Positions 41,221-52,228 of a stretch of 64,000 nt of DNA are shown piece after piece. The position numbers and the translations under genes were made by a program. The notes beneath the pieces were generated by a model. It was not told the DNA's origin, made no database searches, and saw nothing but the letters and a program-made list of their open reading frames with translations. How positions within the stretch are numbered: position 1 is the first letter of the stretch; each line of letters begins with the position of its first letter. Source of the DNA: Proteles cristata cristata (taxonomy: Eukaryota; Chordata; Mammalia; Carnivora; Hyaenidae); the NCBI GenBank assembly GCA_017311185.1, contig JAESUZ010005115.1, positions 1,612,001-1,676,000 of the forward strand, written 5' to 3'.

Positions 41221-42736
41221 CTGGTTTGGTTATTGTTTGTAAACCCTTCAAGTGGACAGAGATATGTTTGTTCAAAAAAGATAAAACACCTCATAAATTC
41301 AGGATAATAGTTCCAATTCAGATTCTGCACTATCGAATATTTTACTTAATTTCTTTAAGCTTACATCTATATATTATTTACTCCACAAAGAGAATTTTAC
41401 TGCTCAAAGATACCAAAAATGATAGTATTAAATTATTAAATAATGATTCATTTGCCATATCCCACATTATATACAAAGCACTGTTAGAATCATAATACCA
41501 GTATTACTACCAATAATATGATAAATGAAAGGAATTCAAAACACTTTATACAGTTACTTTTATCCTTACCTAATATCCTCATAAGGTATGTAGAAATTTA
41601 TGTTTTATAGTATCTTGAAATAATTTCTGTCTGCATAATTGCATCATCAATAGATACAGAGTAGTTTCTTTTATTGTATTGTTTTTAATTTATTGCTCTC
41701 AACTTCAAATCTAAGCTTTAAAATTGTATTTGAAATCTTCAAAATACTATATTAAACTCTTTACTATAAGGAAAATTTTTTTAAAAAGAAAGAAAAAGAA
41801 AAGGAAAGAAAGAAAAAGTTTGTTTAGATACTATTTTCTTAGGGTCCTTTTCAGAAAGAGAGGGAGTGACACAAGGTGAAGGAGTCACAAAATACTCTCT
41901 TAACTCAATGTCTTATCATCAGATTTTTACTGGGTAGGAACATAAATGGTAGGGTTTAGCCTAAGAAGATAAAGAAATGACTTCCCAATAAAAATGTTTC
42001 TACCCTAGGGGTTAATAACTTCTCCTGGAGATGATGAAATAGAGCTTTGCTTTATGTTTTATGATGGAAGTGAAAGAACTGACATGTTTAAAATTCAACA
42101 CATTATTTTCATTTTTATTCTGCTGAGCTGGAAAAATAAAAGCAGACATGTGGAACAGTCACAGCTGGGTTTTATCTTAGGGTTAATGATTTCCAGGACA
42201 TCAATCTGGAATTAGACACCTGTTATTCACAAATAATTTTTTCTGAGACTTCATGTTTCTTGTTATCAGTACAGGACTGAGCATGCTAATACAGTGTTGT
42301 AAATATCAAATGATATATAAGATATAAAGACAATATGTAAAATAAATTGCTATGCAAAAATGAGTATTTCTATTATTTAGATGAATGTTATTAAGGGTCA
42401 AATATTTAGCTTCTGGGAAGCAAAGGGTCCTCATGGTTTGGTGGGAAAGAAGCTATTTGATTAAAATCTTTCCTGCCTTTTCTATCCTATTAGGGGTATT
42501 TGATTTCATTGAATGCAGAGATACTCACCTGAAATCCTTTAAAAATCTATTTCCTATGAATTAAGTATAAACTTCTCATTTTGCCCAATCAAGACTTTTA
42601 CAATACTGCCCCAAACTCTTCTCAGGACCTATATTTTTCCCATTTTCATTATTATTTTTGTTAACATGTAAGGAATATTCATTTAGAGTTTGAGAAAGAG
42701 CTTCCCTAAAGTATAAAGGCTCACATAGAGCTGGGA
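41221..42736. other. AT-rich sequence without recognised elements
   Basis: I see no SINE, L2, MIR or exon here. An AAAGAAAGAAAAAG purine run lies at 41785-41820. Confidence 0.4.
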
Positions 42737-42757
42737 TTTTTTTTTTTTTTTTTTTTT
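42737..42757 (+). repeat. Poly-T run
   Basis: A 21-base T run with no recognisable retroposon body next to it. Confidence 0.9.
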
Positions 42758-42889
42758 GCATTTCCACCAACCACTGGAGATACTTTGAAATATGCTGATT
42801 GTTGATAGGCCCTTCAACAAGGCCATGCCTTAATAGCAGGGCTAAGTTAGCCCCAGAGTTAAGGCTGTTCTGGACTCAGTATAACCAAG

Positions 42890-43572
42890 TTGAAAAATAA
42901 GGCTCAAAATAATCAAGTCAAACTGCAAATATTCTCATTGTATGCCATAATACTCTTTAAAGGAACATAACTAAATACAACAATGAATCAATGGATCTAG
43001 TATCCAATGAAAATTTTCCAGACATGCAACAAAATATGAAAATAAGACCCAATATAAGGAAAAATAAATAAATTACTAGAAACATACTCAGGAATGAGAG
43101 CTATTATGGAGATAGCAGATAAGGAACTTGAAATGGTTATTATAAATATTCACAAAGATGTAAAGTAAAACACAAACATGATAAGAAAAAGAATTGGAGG
43201 TATTAATATTAAAAATATCCAAATGGAACTTGTGGGGATGGAAAATATTTCAAAAATGAAAACTACAATAAATGAGAGTTACAACACATTAGACAGTGCA
43301 GAAGTAAACATAGCCCAATAGATTTTATCCAAAATGAATAGCCCATAGGAAAAAAAAAAACTGAAACAAGTAAACAGAGCCTCAGTGAGCGTAGGACAAT
43401 ATCAAGTTGTCTAACATATATAAATTGAAGTTACAGAGAGAGGAAAGATGAAACCAGATAAAAAGATTTGAAGAAAGAATAGCTAAAGAATTTTTCCAAA
43501 GTTGATGAAAACTGTAAACCCACAAATCCAAGAATTTTGATAAACTCCAAGCAGAATAAATATTGAACATAC

Positions 43573-43623
<51 letters not shown>

Positions 43624-43925
43624 GACAAACCATAATCAGATTGGCAGACACCAGAGAAAAAGGGGGGAAAATCTTAACAATCAGAGAATAAAGACACGTT
43701 ATACTGAGAGTAGTGAGGATAAGAATGATGGACTTGTCTTTGGAAATGATGCAAACCAGGAGGCAATGGAGTGTAGGAAAGTCGTCAACCTAGATTTCTA
43801 TACCCAGAAAAGAAAACAAAATAAAAACATTTTCAGACTAATGGTAGCTGAGAGGATGGGTCACCAGCATATCCACACCACAAGGAATGTTAAAGGAAAT
43901 CCTTAAGGCAAAAGAAAAATACCTC
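42890..43925 (+). mobile_element. HAL1/L1M ORF1-like region, sense, decayed
   Basis: The plus strand follows the order of the half-L1 ORF1-encoding DNA: GAACTTGAAATGG, CTAACATATATAAATTGAAGTTACAGAGAG, TTTCCAAAGTTGATGAAAACTGTAAACCCACAAATCCAAG, GGAGGCAATGGAGTG, GATTTCTATACCCAG and CACAAGGAATGTTAAAGGAAATCC. A CA microsatellite interrupts it. Only short frames survive (for example 43622-43906, containing DFYTQKRKQNKNIF), so it is not functional. Confidence 0.65.
43575..43621 (+). repeat. (AC)n microsatellite
   Basis: Forty-seven bases of perfect AC repeat, the longest uninterrupted dinucleotide run in the window. Confidence 0.98.
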
Positions 43926-44149
43926 CTCCACCTAGATTACTCCTCCCTGTGTATGATTCTGTAATCTTATAGTAATGGTTCTATATAATTTCTGCTATGA
44001 GATATAGGATATATTGCAGACCTAGCCACTTAACCTGAGGTAAGGTTGCTTACTAAGTAAATAAAAGTTATAAATATTATTAAATATAGTACAGGCTAAG
44101 AACCTGCATCTGGGTGTTTTTGCCTTCAAAGTCCTGCAGATACATGTAA

Positions 44150-45085
44150 CCCACCAGAAGCCATCCTCAGTGTCAACTTGTTTAACCCTTTCTCATAGAC
44201 AGGTCACTCTTCTGTCCATATATGCTTCCCTTTTAGATTGATACTCTGTAGAAACAGTTTTTCAGCTATTGCTGCCTGCTTCTAGATTCAGAACCCAGCA
44301 TGTCTGAGTGTTACATCCCCTTTTCTATCTCTCCCCTGTAACAGCTTCTTTTCTTGACTTCCCTTCTAACTGAAAGGCATCAATGTTTATTCAGCCACTG
44401 CAAAGTCAGCTTGACTCTCAATTCCACTCAGTCACTATTCATTTCTAAAGTTCCCTTGAGTCTATAAACTTCTCTCCTGCCTTGTTCCTAACTACCTTGG
44501 TCTAATCCCTCACCGTTCCTCACCAGGACTCAGCAGTGCCTCCTGGTTTTTCCATGTTCATTTGATCCATTGTTCTCACTGAAGCCAGAGTGACTATCTA
44601 AAGCACAATCTGATAATGCCACTCCCCTGGTTAACATATGTCAATTCTTTCAATGTCTAAGCCTCTTAAGCCTCCTATGATGTTTAATAATCCACTTCTG
44701 CCTATTACTGTAGCATCAACTTTCACCGTTTGCTGCTTCCAACTTTTATTTCACCCACTAAACAACCAACAATCCTTGAGTGTTCCATGGTCTCTTTTGC
44801 TTTCAGGACTTTATGGAGACTCTTCTGTCTTCCTCAAATGCTTTCCCCCTTTGTCCACCTCTTCTGTCATCACCTCCCTGATGAAACCCTTTCTGACATC
44901 TCAAGCCTGGAGTAGGCACTCCTCCCCTGTTCCTAAGCCTTTGGTAGTGCTAATCACACTAAGCTATAATTGCTTGTTTACTTCTGCCTCTTCAATAAGA
45001 CTATGAGCAATTTGAGGAAAGGATACTAGTACAGTACCAGACACATTGTTGGGTGCTCCAAAAGGTTCGTTGACTAAATGGTAGC
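44150..45085 (+). mobile_element. L2 LINE, sense, ORF end and 3' UTR
   Basis: CACTGAAGCCAGAGTGACTATCTAAAGCACAATCTGATAATGCCACTCCCC is the best-known L2 ORF2 phrase. It is followed by TCTTCCTCAAATGCTTTCCCCC, CACCTCCCTGATGAAACCCTTTCTGAC, GACTATGAGCAATTTGAGG and GTACCAGACACATTGTTGGGTGCTCC. It lacks intact frames; the start before 44480 is less certain. Confidence 0.8.
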
Positions 45086-45184
45086 TATTAACTATTGATT
45101 TGATATCATTATTAGTTATCCTAACCCCACCATACCTTTCATAGTGCTTGAAAAAATAATCATTCAGCACATTTCACTATATTA

Positions 45185-45385
45185 AGTAGGCATTTATATT
45201 TATTATATACCTGATATGTTGCAAGGCCCTTATGTAAATGTGATTTAATTTAATCCTATCAACGTTTTCACCATGAAGTATGTTTCATTATCTTCAACTA
45301 AAAGATTAAAAAACTAAGACTCAGAAACTTGAAATAGCTTTCTCAAGGTCAAATCAATGTCAATAATGATTTCCCAGTTCAGTTT
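45185..45385 (-). mobile_element. MIR SINE
   Basis: GATATGTTGCAAGGCCCTTATG, TTAATTTAATCCTATCAACG, AAACTAAGACTCAGAAACTTGAAATAGC and TCAAGGTC follow reverse MIR order. Confidence 0.7.
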
Positions 45386-46454
45386 CTATTTCCAGTTGAA
45401 GAAATGTATAAGTCTAAGTATAAGGGGAAGAATAATATGCAACTTCCTTACTCACTGTCCAATCTTACCTTTATCAGATTTCTGTAAAGAAAAGTAACCA
45501 AATGTCTTTGCTACACATTTCCTCAGGAAAAAGTAAGAGAAAAGGGAAGGAGAAAAGAAGCCTACACTATGGAAACAGAAACATTTATTTCCAGTGAATA
45601 TCTGCGAAGTTTATCAAAATGAAATGCATTTTGAGAAAAGATGAATTACAGTTCTTATGTGATCAAATCCTTATTTGCAGGCATTATTTTATGAGCCTTA
45701 TTTTATGAGCCTGGGAGTTGACAAAGAAAATTGATATAATATCACAGAATCTATAGTCAGTGCATCAGACTGGAAAAGGGATGAAATGGATGGTGATCAT
45801 GACTCTGTCTCCTGATTGAGATATAGAATGCAGGTTAGATAGATGAGTTTGAACAGATAGATTAAATGGTTGTCAATCTGGTATTGTTGGAGAGGGGCAA
45901 TGAGAACATCTCTGAATAAGTACTTTTCACAAATACTTAAAACATTGTTTGAAATCCACTACGAGGAAATCCAGTCAAACATTCTTTTGGGCAATGTTTA
46001 CATGGGAAATACTGATATAACGGTCCCAGAAGGCCATGTGATGGATAGGAAAGCATTTTGACTTTTGAGGTCTGCTTTCTCCCTCTGCTGATGACTTTTT
46101 CCATGACTCTTACAACACAACCAGCAGGTCTGTTTTTTCCTCTGTGTAATGAAGAGTGCGAGTGCATGAGTTCCATGTTGCATCAGCATTACTATCACTG
46201 TGGATCTAGGGGTGATCAGTTGCAGTAGATGGACCTATTTCTGGTTCATCTCCTCCTGGATTCCCGTACTTTCTTTCACTATCACCACTGCTCTGTAGAC
46301 CCCTGGATGACTATAGACCACAAGTCTATTACTATAGACTTGTGGACATTATATAAATCAGGAAAATCATTATTAACCCTACTTATTTCTTTCCTCTCCT
46401 TTTGGCGTTGTCATGGATTTTGAGGGTATGTTGCTAGCTAGAGGGCAATCCTTT
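45386..46454. other. Unassigned sequence
   Basis: No transposon was recognised. Two small structures stand out: a 14 bp tandem duplication TTATTTTATGAGCC at 45684-45711 and a perfect hairpin at 46318-46345. Confidence 0.4.
46318..46345. repeat. Perfect 12 bp inverted repeat
   Basis: Arms CCACAAGTCTAT and ATAGACTTGTGG are separated by TACT and match without mismatch. It is not part of a repeat that I recognise. Confidence 0.92.
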
Positions 46455-46630
46455 TCTTCAGTGAGCCACAGTGTCACCATCTTTAAAGTGGAATTCATAA
46501 TATGTACTTCTCAGCCTGCATTGTAGTCTTTTGCCTCTCCTTAAGTTATTGGTGAAGTTTAAATGGATAGTGCACTTACAATAGTGTTGAACAGAATGCC
46601 TGGCATAGTATAGGGAATGTAGAAAGCTAC
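46455..46630 (+). mobile_element. MIR SINE
   Basis: GTGAGCCACAGTGTCACCATCTTTAAAGTGG, GTTATTGGTGAAGTTTAAATGG and GAATGCCTGGCATAGTATAGG follow forward MIR order. Confidence 0.6.
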
Positions 46631-47737
46631 TTTCCCAATCTTACTTTTGCTTTTCCAGAGGAGGCTGCAGATCTAGTAAAACCAACATACTGATCCTTAT
46701 ACCAAACTTGTCTCATACAAATGTGCAGCACCTAACTTTTGATGGTTCCTCCTGCCTGGAAAAGTATACCAATTATATTTTCCTGAGTCAACCAGCTCTC
46801 AGTAAACAAGGTTCTTTCTGCAGAGCCTGATTTCTCTTACATATGTGGAAGTGAAGCAGCATCTAATTAGAGATAGGTTACCTTAATGAGAAGTTGTTTC
46901 TCATTAAGACTCTCATCTTTGAATAGCCTGCCCTGATTTGAAGAAACACACTTTGCCAAGGCTCCCTTTGGTGCTTCCTGCCACCAAGAAATCTTAAATG
47001 GCTAGGGTTAGAGGACCTGACAATGGTATCAGTAGCTGTGTCTGATTTCATGTGACATTTAATTATAACATTCATTCAGAAAAAAAAAAAAAAAAAGCTT
47101 GTCGTCATAGTGATAGCTGACTTCCCAGGCAGGAGGCATACTCCCAGTTAAAGCATGTGCTTGCACAGAGCCAAATATCAATTTGTTGTGTTCACTGTAG
47201 GGATAATTGAGAGTGTGCTTTAGGGAGAAAAATATTTGATATGGACAGAGTTTCCTGTGCTTATGCCATATCGCATCCTCTCTGTACAACCGTGATTTTT
47301 CCTCTGATTTCCATTTCCTTTTCCAAGAATGCTACTTTTTAAGGCTTTGTCTATATTTCAGGGACTAGTGGTGATGCTAGCTCCTGGTATCCAGAAGGTC
47401 TTGAAAGCACTGAGGCCACTACGGGGAATGCTGTCGGGGGTAACCAAGCCTGGAGGCCACTAGGGCTTTATCACTTGTACAGTTAAGAAAGACCCAAAGA
47501 GAGCCCCTGACTCAAATGTTTGAGTTGAAAACGTGGGGAAAGAGGATATTGGGTTTCCTCACCCTCCTGATTGTCCTGACATCTCCAGTTTCCCAATCTC
47601 AAAAGTCCAGCAGATATGCCATGAGTTGGCTCAAGCTTATTGTCTAACCTTTATTACGGAGTAGAACAGCCTTTCAGATACCATTGTCTTGTGTTCACAC
47701 TGGAGGAGCTGGGGAAGTCCAAATGAAGAGGAGATAA
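46631..47737. other. Unassigned sequence
   Basis: No recognised element apart from an A run at 47080-47096. Overlapping reverse frames near 46878-47289 have no domain. Confidence 0.4.
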
Positions 47738-47910
47738 TGTTTATCAGACAGCATCTATGAGCCAAGTACCACCCTAGGTGCTTTCATATCTATCTTCCTC
47801 ACCAAGTACCAGAAGGAATCACTCCTTTTTCCAACACTTATGTGGCCAGTAAGGGGAAAAGACCAGAATAGTCCCACAGGCTCTTAAAACTATCTCTTTA
47901 CCATGATCCC
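47738..47910 (-). mobile_element. MIR SINE fragment
   Basis: CAGACAGCATCTATGAGCCAAGTACCACCCTAGGTGC is the reverse 3' MIR phrase. It continues weakly to CACAGGCTCTTAAAACTATC. Confidence 0.6.
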
Positions 47911-48137
47911 CAAGTGTAGAACTGGCCCTAGTTAGTCATCTCTCTGCCTGCTTCTCCCTTATCTCCACTAGCATCTTGAGACTCTTAGAAGCACATATAT
48001 TCCTCAAATGTGACACAGTACCAAACCAGGGAGAAAATGGAGAGGAGACAGTTATCGGAACAGAGAAGTAATTGTGGGCTGTCAGATACTCTGACCACAA
48101 AGACTTCTACTGGTAGGGTGTAGGAGAAAAATGCGGG

Positions 48138-48285
48138 CTGAAAGGCTGTGAATATGAGTTTTGGCTTTGGCTTTTATATTTGCTGGCTCTGTGACCTGAA
48201 GCAAGCTATGTTTCCTCTCTAAGCTACCATTTCTCCCTCTTATAAATTATGGGAGTGGGACTAGGTCCGTGACTCTCAGCTGCAG
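48138..48285 (+). mobile_element. MIR SINE
   Basis: GCTGGCTCTGTGACCTGAAGCAAGC, CCTCTCTAAGCTACCATTTCTCCCTC and ATTATGGGAGTGGGACTAGG match forward MIR. Confidence 0.78.
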
Positions 48286-48957
48286 AGGTGGATAAAATAT
48301 ATCACAGATAGGGATCATAAAAGGGAATTTGGAGAAGATGCTACAGTGTTATATTCTTATTAAGCCCCTTCGTAAAGGAGATAAAGCAAATGATTAATAT
48401 AACAAAACTGAAATCTCACAGAGGTCCTGTACAACCTATCCCCACAACCCCCAAATCTAAGCCAAATATATTAAAAATTGTGGGAGAACATGAAGGGAAA
48501 CGAAGGAACTCATAAAAGCCTGGATAGCCAGAGGACCCCCCGATAGCTAAGAACTACTCACCGAAAGCTTGACCGCTCATTTGGTTGAAACGGTTGACAC
48601 TGGGAGCATGTTTTTGGGGCTCAGATTTACAACTGAAAACAGGGAGCTCACAGAAAACTCAAATATACCAGAGTCTTGGAGGACCTGTAAGCCATTGAAA
48701 CCAACCAACCAAATGCTGCTTCCAAGATAAAGTCCAGAATATGGAGGAAGAACTGCTAAGGGGAGAATCCACATTGAGCAGGACAGGCACAATGGGACAG
48801 TGGAGTGAGGAAGCTCAGATAGCACGCAAAGAGGAGGTAAAGTCAGTAGATCTTAGAAAATATGCATTTTCTACCCAAGCTTCCCATTTCCCAAAACAAA
48901 AGAAGAAGGCACTCTGAAGCTAGGAAGCTACCTCTTTCTCTTTCTAAGAGTATGGTA
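48286..48957. other. Unassigned sequence
   Basis: I recognised no repeat or gene here. Confidence 0.4.
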
Positions 48958-49150
48958 CTACGATTTCTATTTCAGTAGCCATTAGCCATATCTGGCTATT
49001 TTAATAAATTCAAATTTTAAAAAATTAAAATTTAACTCTCTGTCATGCTGGCCATAGTCTAAGTTCTTGCTGGTCATTTGTGGTTACTGTATTATACAGA
49101 GCAGGACATTTCCACCACTGCAAAAGTTATATTGGGCAGTGCTGGCCATC
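48958..49150. mobile_element. hAT-type MITE fragment
   Basis: TCAGTAGCCATTAGCCATATCTGGCTATT, TTGTGGTTACTGTATTATACAG and TATTGGGCAGTGCTGG resemble the same MITE as 8776-8934. The termini are decayed. Confidence 0.6.
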
Positions 49151-49329
49151 TACCATGTAGTGTAAGTCAACAGAATGAATATAGTCAAATCCCACCCAAA
49201 GTTATTATAAGATGAAAGAGAATAAGGAGGAAAATAATGTATTGATACAAAAAGGGATTGCTGAACTTATTGCTTAAAGACGGTAGCCTCAAATAGGTAT
49301 TTTACATAGATCATAAAAATTTTGGTTTT
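49151..49329. other. Unassigned sequence
   Basis: I recognised nothing in this short interval between two MITE fragments. Confidence 0.3.
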
Positions 49330-49490
49330 ATGTGCCATGTAATCTCTGATACAAGTATTCAGTCCTGCCAATGTAGAGCAAAATCAGGCACAGGCAGTAA
49401 ATCAACAGAGAGCTGTGGCTCTAATTTAAATAAAACTGAATGGGTGGTGAGCTGGATTTGGCCTACTGGCCATACTTTGCCCACCCCTGC
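49330..49490. mobile_element. hAT-type MITE, partial
   Basis: AATTTAAATAAAACTGAATGGGTGGTGAGCTGGATTTGGCCTACTGGCCATACTTTGCCCACCCCTG corresponds to one half of the MITE at 6296-6625, including a terminal ...GCCCACCCCTG. The other half is not clear. Confidence 0.65.
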
Positions 49491-49539
49491 GATAGGCAAT
49501 GAAGTTATGTCAAAAAGACATATCCACAAGGCAAAGGAA

Positions 49540-50090
49540 AATGGTTAGTTTTATATAACAATATAAAGAAAACCAATGAAATAAATAATAAGAATTTCAA
49601 AAAAGAATAAGAAAGTAAGCCCAAAGAAATAAGTATGAGTCAATGACAGAAAATGGAAAACCAATATAAGTTGGTTTTTAAACAACTTGGTTTTTAAACA
49701 AAGGTGAAATCTGGCTCTGTGGAAAAGAAAAATCAACAAACTGTTTAAACTGCTAGCTAAGCCAATGTTTCAGAAGAGAGTAAATTATAAATATATAAAA
49801 TTAGGAATGATTTAAAAGTCACTTAAAAGACAGAAGAAAATTTAAAACTATGAGGTTAATTTGTACATCCATGTGGAAACATTTGAAAACTCTGATGAAA
49901 TAATTTTCTAGAAAGTATGAGTTATGAAATTTTACTCCAGTAGAGATGGAAAGTCTTAAAAGACAATTACTATAAAAAAAATAGAACTAATACTTAAAGA
50001 AGAGAGAGACACCAGGACCAGGTTGTTTCTATTTCTATAAATAAATTCTGTTCTCCTTAAGGGTATCTTCCCTTCCACTGCACACCCTTT
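49540..50090 (+). mobile_element. Old L1 ORF2 region, sense, decayed
   Basis: AAAATCAACAAACTGTTTAAACTGCTAGCTAAGCC, GAAATTTTACTCCAGTAGAGATGG and CACCAGGACCAGGTTG follow the order of L1 ORF2 just before the reverse-transcriptase domain. A local tandem duplication ACTTGGTTTTTAAACA lies near 49669-49702. Confidence 0.6.
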
Positions 50091-50103
50091 AAAATTCTAG
50101 AGG

Positions 50104-50324
50104 GCGGGGCACCTGGGTGGCTTAGTCGGTTGAGCGTCCGACTTTCACTTGGGTCATGATCTCGCGGTTCATGGGTTCGAGCCCCGCGCTCTGTGCTGAC
50201 TGCCAGCTCAGAGCCTGAGCCTGTTTCAGTCTGTGACTCCCTCTCTCTCTGACCCTCCCCTGCTCACGCTGTCTCTCTCTCTCCTAGAAATAAATAAATA
50301 AATAATTTTTAAAAAAATTAAAAA
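50104..50324 (+). mobile_element. Young feliform SINE (TAGAAATAAATA subtype)
   Basis: Subtype markers GACTGCCAGCTC, TTTCAGTCTGTGACTCCC and CTCCTAGAAATAAATAA are present. Eight or so bases are missing around CCCCGCG-CTCTGTG. The duplication AAAATTCTAGAG lies at 50091-50102, and again at 50326-50336. Confidence 0.95.
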
Positions 50325-50335
50325 AAAATTCTAGA

Positions 50336-50525
50336 GAGGCACGTAGGTGGCTCAGTAGGTTAAGCATCTGACTTTGGCTCCGGTCATGATCTTACAGTTT
50401 GCCTGGAGTTCTGTTCTAACAACTCAGAGCCTGGAACCTGCTTTGGATTCAGGGCCTCCCTCTCCCTCTGTACCCTCCTCTGCTCATACTCTGTCTCTCT
50501 CTCTTTCAAATATAAACATTAAAAT
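50336..50525 (+). mobile_element. Older feliform SINE, tandem with the previous one
   Basis: It begins GAGGCACGTAGGTGGCTCAGTAGG immediately after the right TSD of the first copy. It is more diverged: TTTGGCTCCGG, and part of the tRNA-like region is deleted between TTACAGTTTGCC and TGGAGTTCTG. It ends TCAAATATAAACATTAAAA. Confidence 0.92.
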
Positions 50526-50739
50526 ATGTATTTTTAATTCTATAAAGGCTTCTTAAATATAATGACCTCCGTGCATCAACATTCTGAAATGTATACACTT
50601 GTACACTTATTAGGTGCTTTGTGTGAAATTGGTATTGTGGGGGGCATGCAGCCATGGTGGTGGGGTGGGCGCGGTCATGTGGTGGTAGAAGTCTGTAGCA
50701 GCCAAGGCTGTCGAAGCCTTCAACCAGCAGAAGCAGCAT
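50526..50739. other. Unassigned sequence
   Basis: I recognised no repeat or gene here. A G/T-rich run lies at 50638-50680. Confidence 0.35.
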
Positions 50740-50980
50740 AATACAGCGACTGTATATGGGGCAGATCTGTGTTTGAATCCTGATCCCTTCGATTTATGGC
50801 TTTAAGACTTTAGGCAAATTATTTAATTTCTCCAAACTTTCTTTTCCTCATATCTAAAATGCAAATAATAAAACTTCCCTTCCGCATGCAGTGGGTACGA
50901 GGGCTAAAGGAGATAATGTCTATAAAGTGCTTGGCTCAGCAGTACCCTGGAGGAACCGCAGTGAGTGGTAGCTATTGTTA
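50740..50980 (+). mobile_element. MIR SINE, near full length
   Basis: GGGGCAGATCTGTGTTTGAATCC, GGCTTTAAGACTTTAGGCAAATTATTTAATTTCTCC, CTTTTCCTCATATCTAAAATGC, GGAGATAATGTCTATAAAGTGCTTGG and GAGTGGTAGCTATTGTTATC run in the full MIR order. Confidence 0.9.
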
Positions 50981-51252
50981 TCTTGACAGGGGCGAGAGTG
51001 ATGGTAATGGGGTGCCCTTGATATTTGTGCAAGGCCTACGTTTGCTTTTGGGAAAGCAAATGGAAATGTGCATTTGATCTTGAACTTCAAGCCCTCTGAG
51101 TCTGAGGAAATACTGTGATCTGAATCCTTTTGTTCTTGCCCCCAGTCTTCCCAATTCCAGATAACCTGCCTCAGAGAACATTGGGTCAAACTGGGTGTTG
51201 GAAACGTGTAAGTTGCTTTGCTCTATTCTCAAGCCCCATTTAAACAACAATG
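50981..51252. other. Unassigned sequence
   Basis: I recognised no repeat or gene here. Confidence 0.3.
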
Positions 51253-51267
51253 AAGAGATAGATATTT

Positions 51268-51484
51268 TTAAATGTTTAAATGTTTGTTTATTTTTGAGAG
51301 AGAGACAGGACATGAGTGGGGGAAGAGGGGCAGAGAGAGAGAGAAGGAGACACAAAATCTGAAACAGGCTTCAGGCTCTGAGCTGTCGGCACAGAGCCAG
51401 ATGCAGGGCTTGAACTCCCAAACTGTGAGATCATGATCTGAGCCTACGTCAGGCGCTTAATTGACTGAGCCACCCAGGAGCCCC
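51268..51484 (-). mobile_element. Feliform SINE, left arm of an inverted pair
   Basis: A reverse copy ending GAGCCACCCAGGAGCCCC. Imperfect duplications AAGAGATAGATATTT (51253-51267) and AAGAGATAAATTT (51485-51497) flank it. Confidence 0.95.
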
Positions 51485-51511
51485 AAGAGATAAATTTCAA
51501 AAGGCAAACGT

Positions 51512-51730
51512 GGGGCACTTGGGTGGCTCAGTCAGGTAAGGGTCCAATTTCAGCTCAGGTCATCATCTCATGGTTTGTGAGTTCGAGCCCCTCGTCGGAC
51601 TCTAAACTGACAGTTCAGAGCCTGGAGCCTGCTTTGGATTCTGTGTTACCCCCTCTCTCTGCCCCTCCCCCACTCACTTTCTGTCTCTGTCTCTGTCTCT
51701 CTCTCAAAAATAAATAAACATTAAAAAAAT
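51512..51730 (+). mobile_element. Feliform SINE, right arm of an inverted pair
   Basis: It starts GGGGCACTTGGGTGGCTCAG only 27 bases after the reverse copy. Duplications AAAAGGCAAAC (51499-51509) and AAAAGGGCAAAC (51731-51742) flank it. The tail is CTCAAAAATAAATAAAC. Confidence 0.95.
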
Positions 51731-51742
51731 AAAAGGGCAAAC

Positions 51743-52144
51743 ATTCACAAGAGTGGAAAAAGTGAAAGGAGACTAAGTTGCAAGCAACAAAATTCTAGAA
51801 AGTGAAATGCAAATGAATGTGTGCCAATGAATTTAGTCGCCTAAAAAGCTAAACCTTAAACCAACACTGGTACAAGTTGAAAAATAACTTATTTATATGC
51901 AGGACTTCTCAAAAACTTGTGAATTCACACAAAGTACCTCAGGTAAAAGTCTGCTTATGACTCCGTTAGGTATCTAGATCCCCTCCCCCACTCTTTGTAG
52001 CCAGGCAGATACCCATCCCCACTTTGGAAGAAGCCTGGAAATGTATTCTCTGGACAGAAAACCTGTGGGCTAGGGGATACTAGGTGCAAGTGAGAGTAGA
52101 GTTCCTTTCTGAAAGTAGGGATAAGAAAATATATGTGTCCTAAA
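51743..52144. other. Unassigned sequence
   Basis: I recognised no repeat or gene here. Confidence 0.35.
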
Positions 52145-52228
52145 TGGTGACATGTCCAGAGAGGAAAAGAGAGAGAGGAAGGAAGAAAAATAAGAGAAGG
52201 GGAGGGGAGTAAAGAGGAGGGAGGATTA
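52145..52228 (+). repeat. GA-rich low-complexity tract
   Basis: This is almost all purine from about 52157, with GAGAGAGAGGAAGGAAG and GGGGAGGGGAG motifs. Confidence 0.7.

Noticed and set aside
43382..43651. Frames with runs of VCVC
   Set aside because: Translation of the CA microsatellite.
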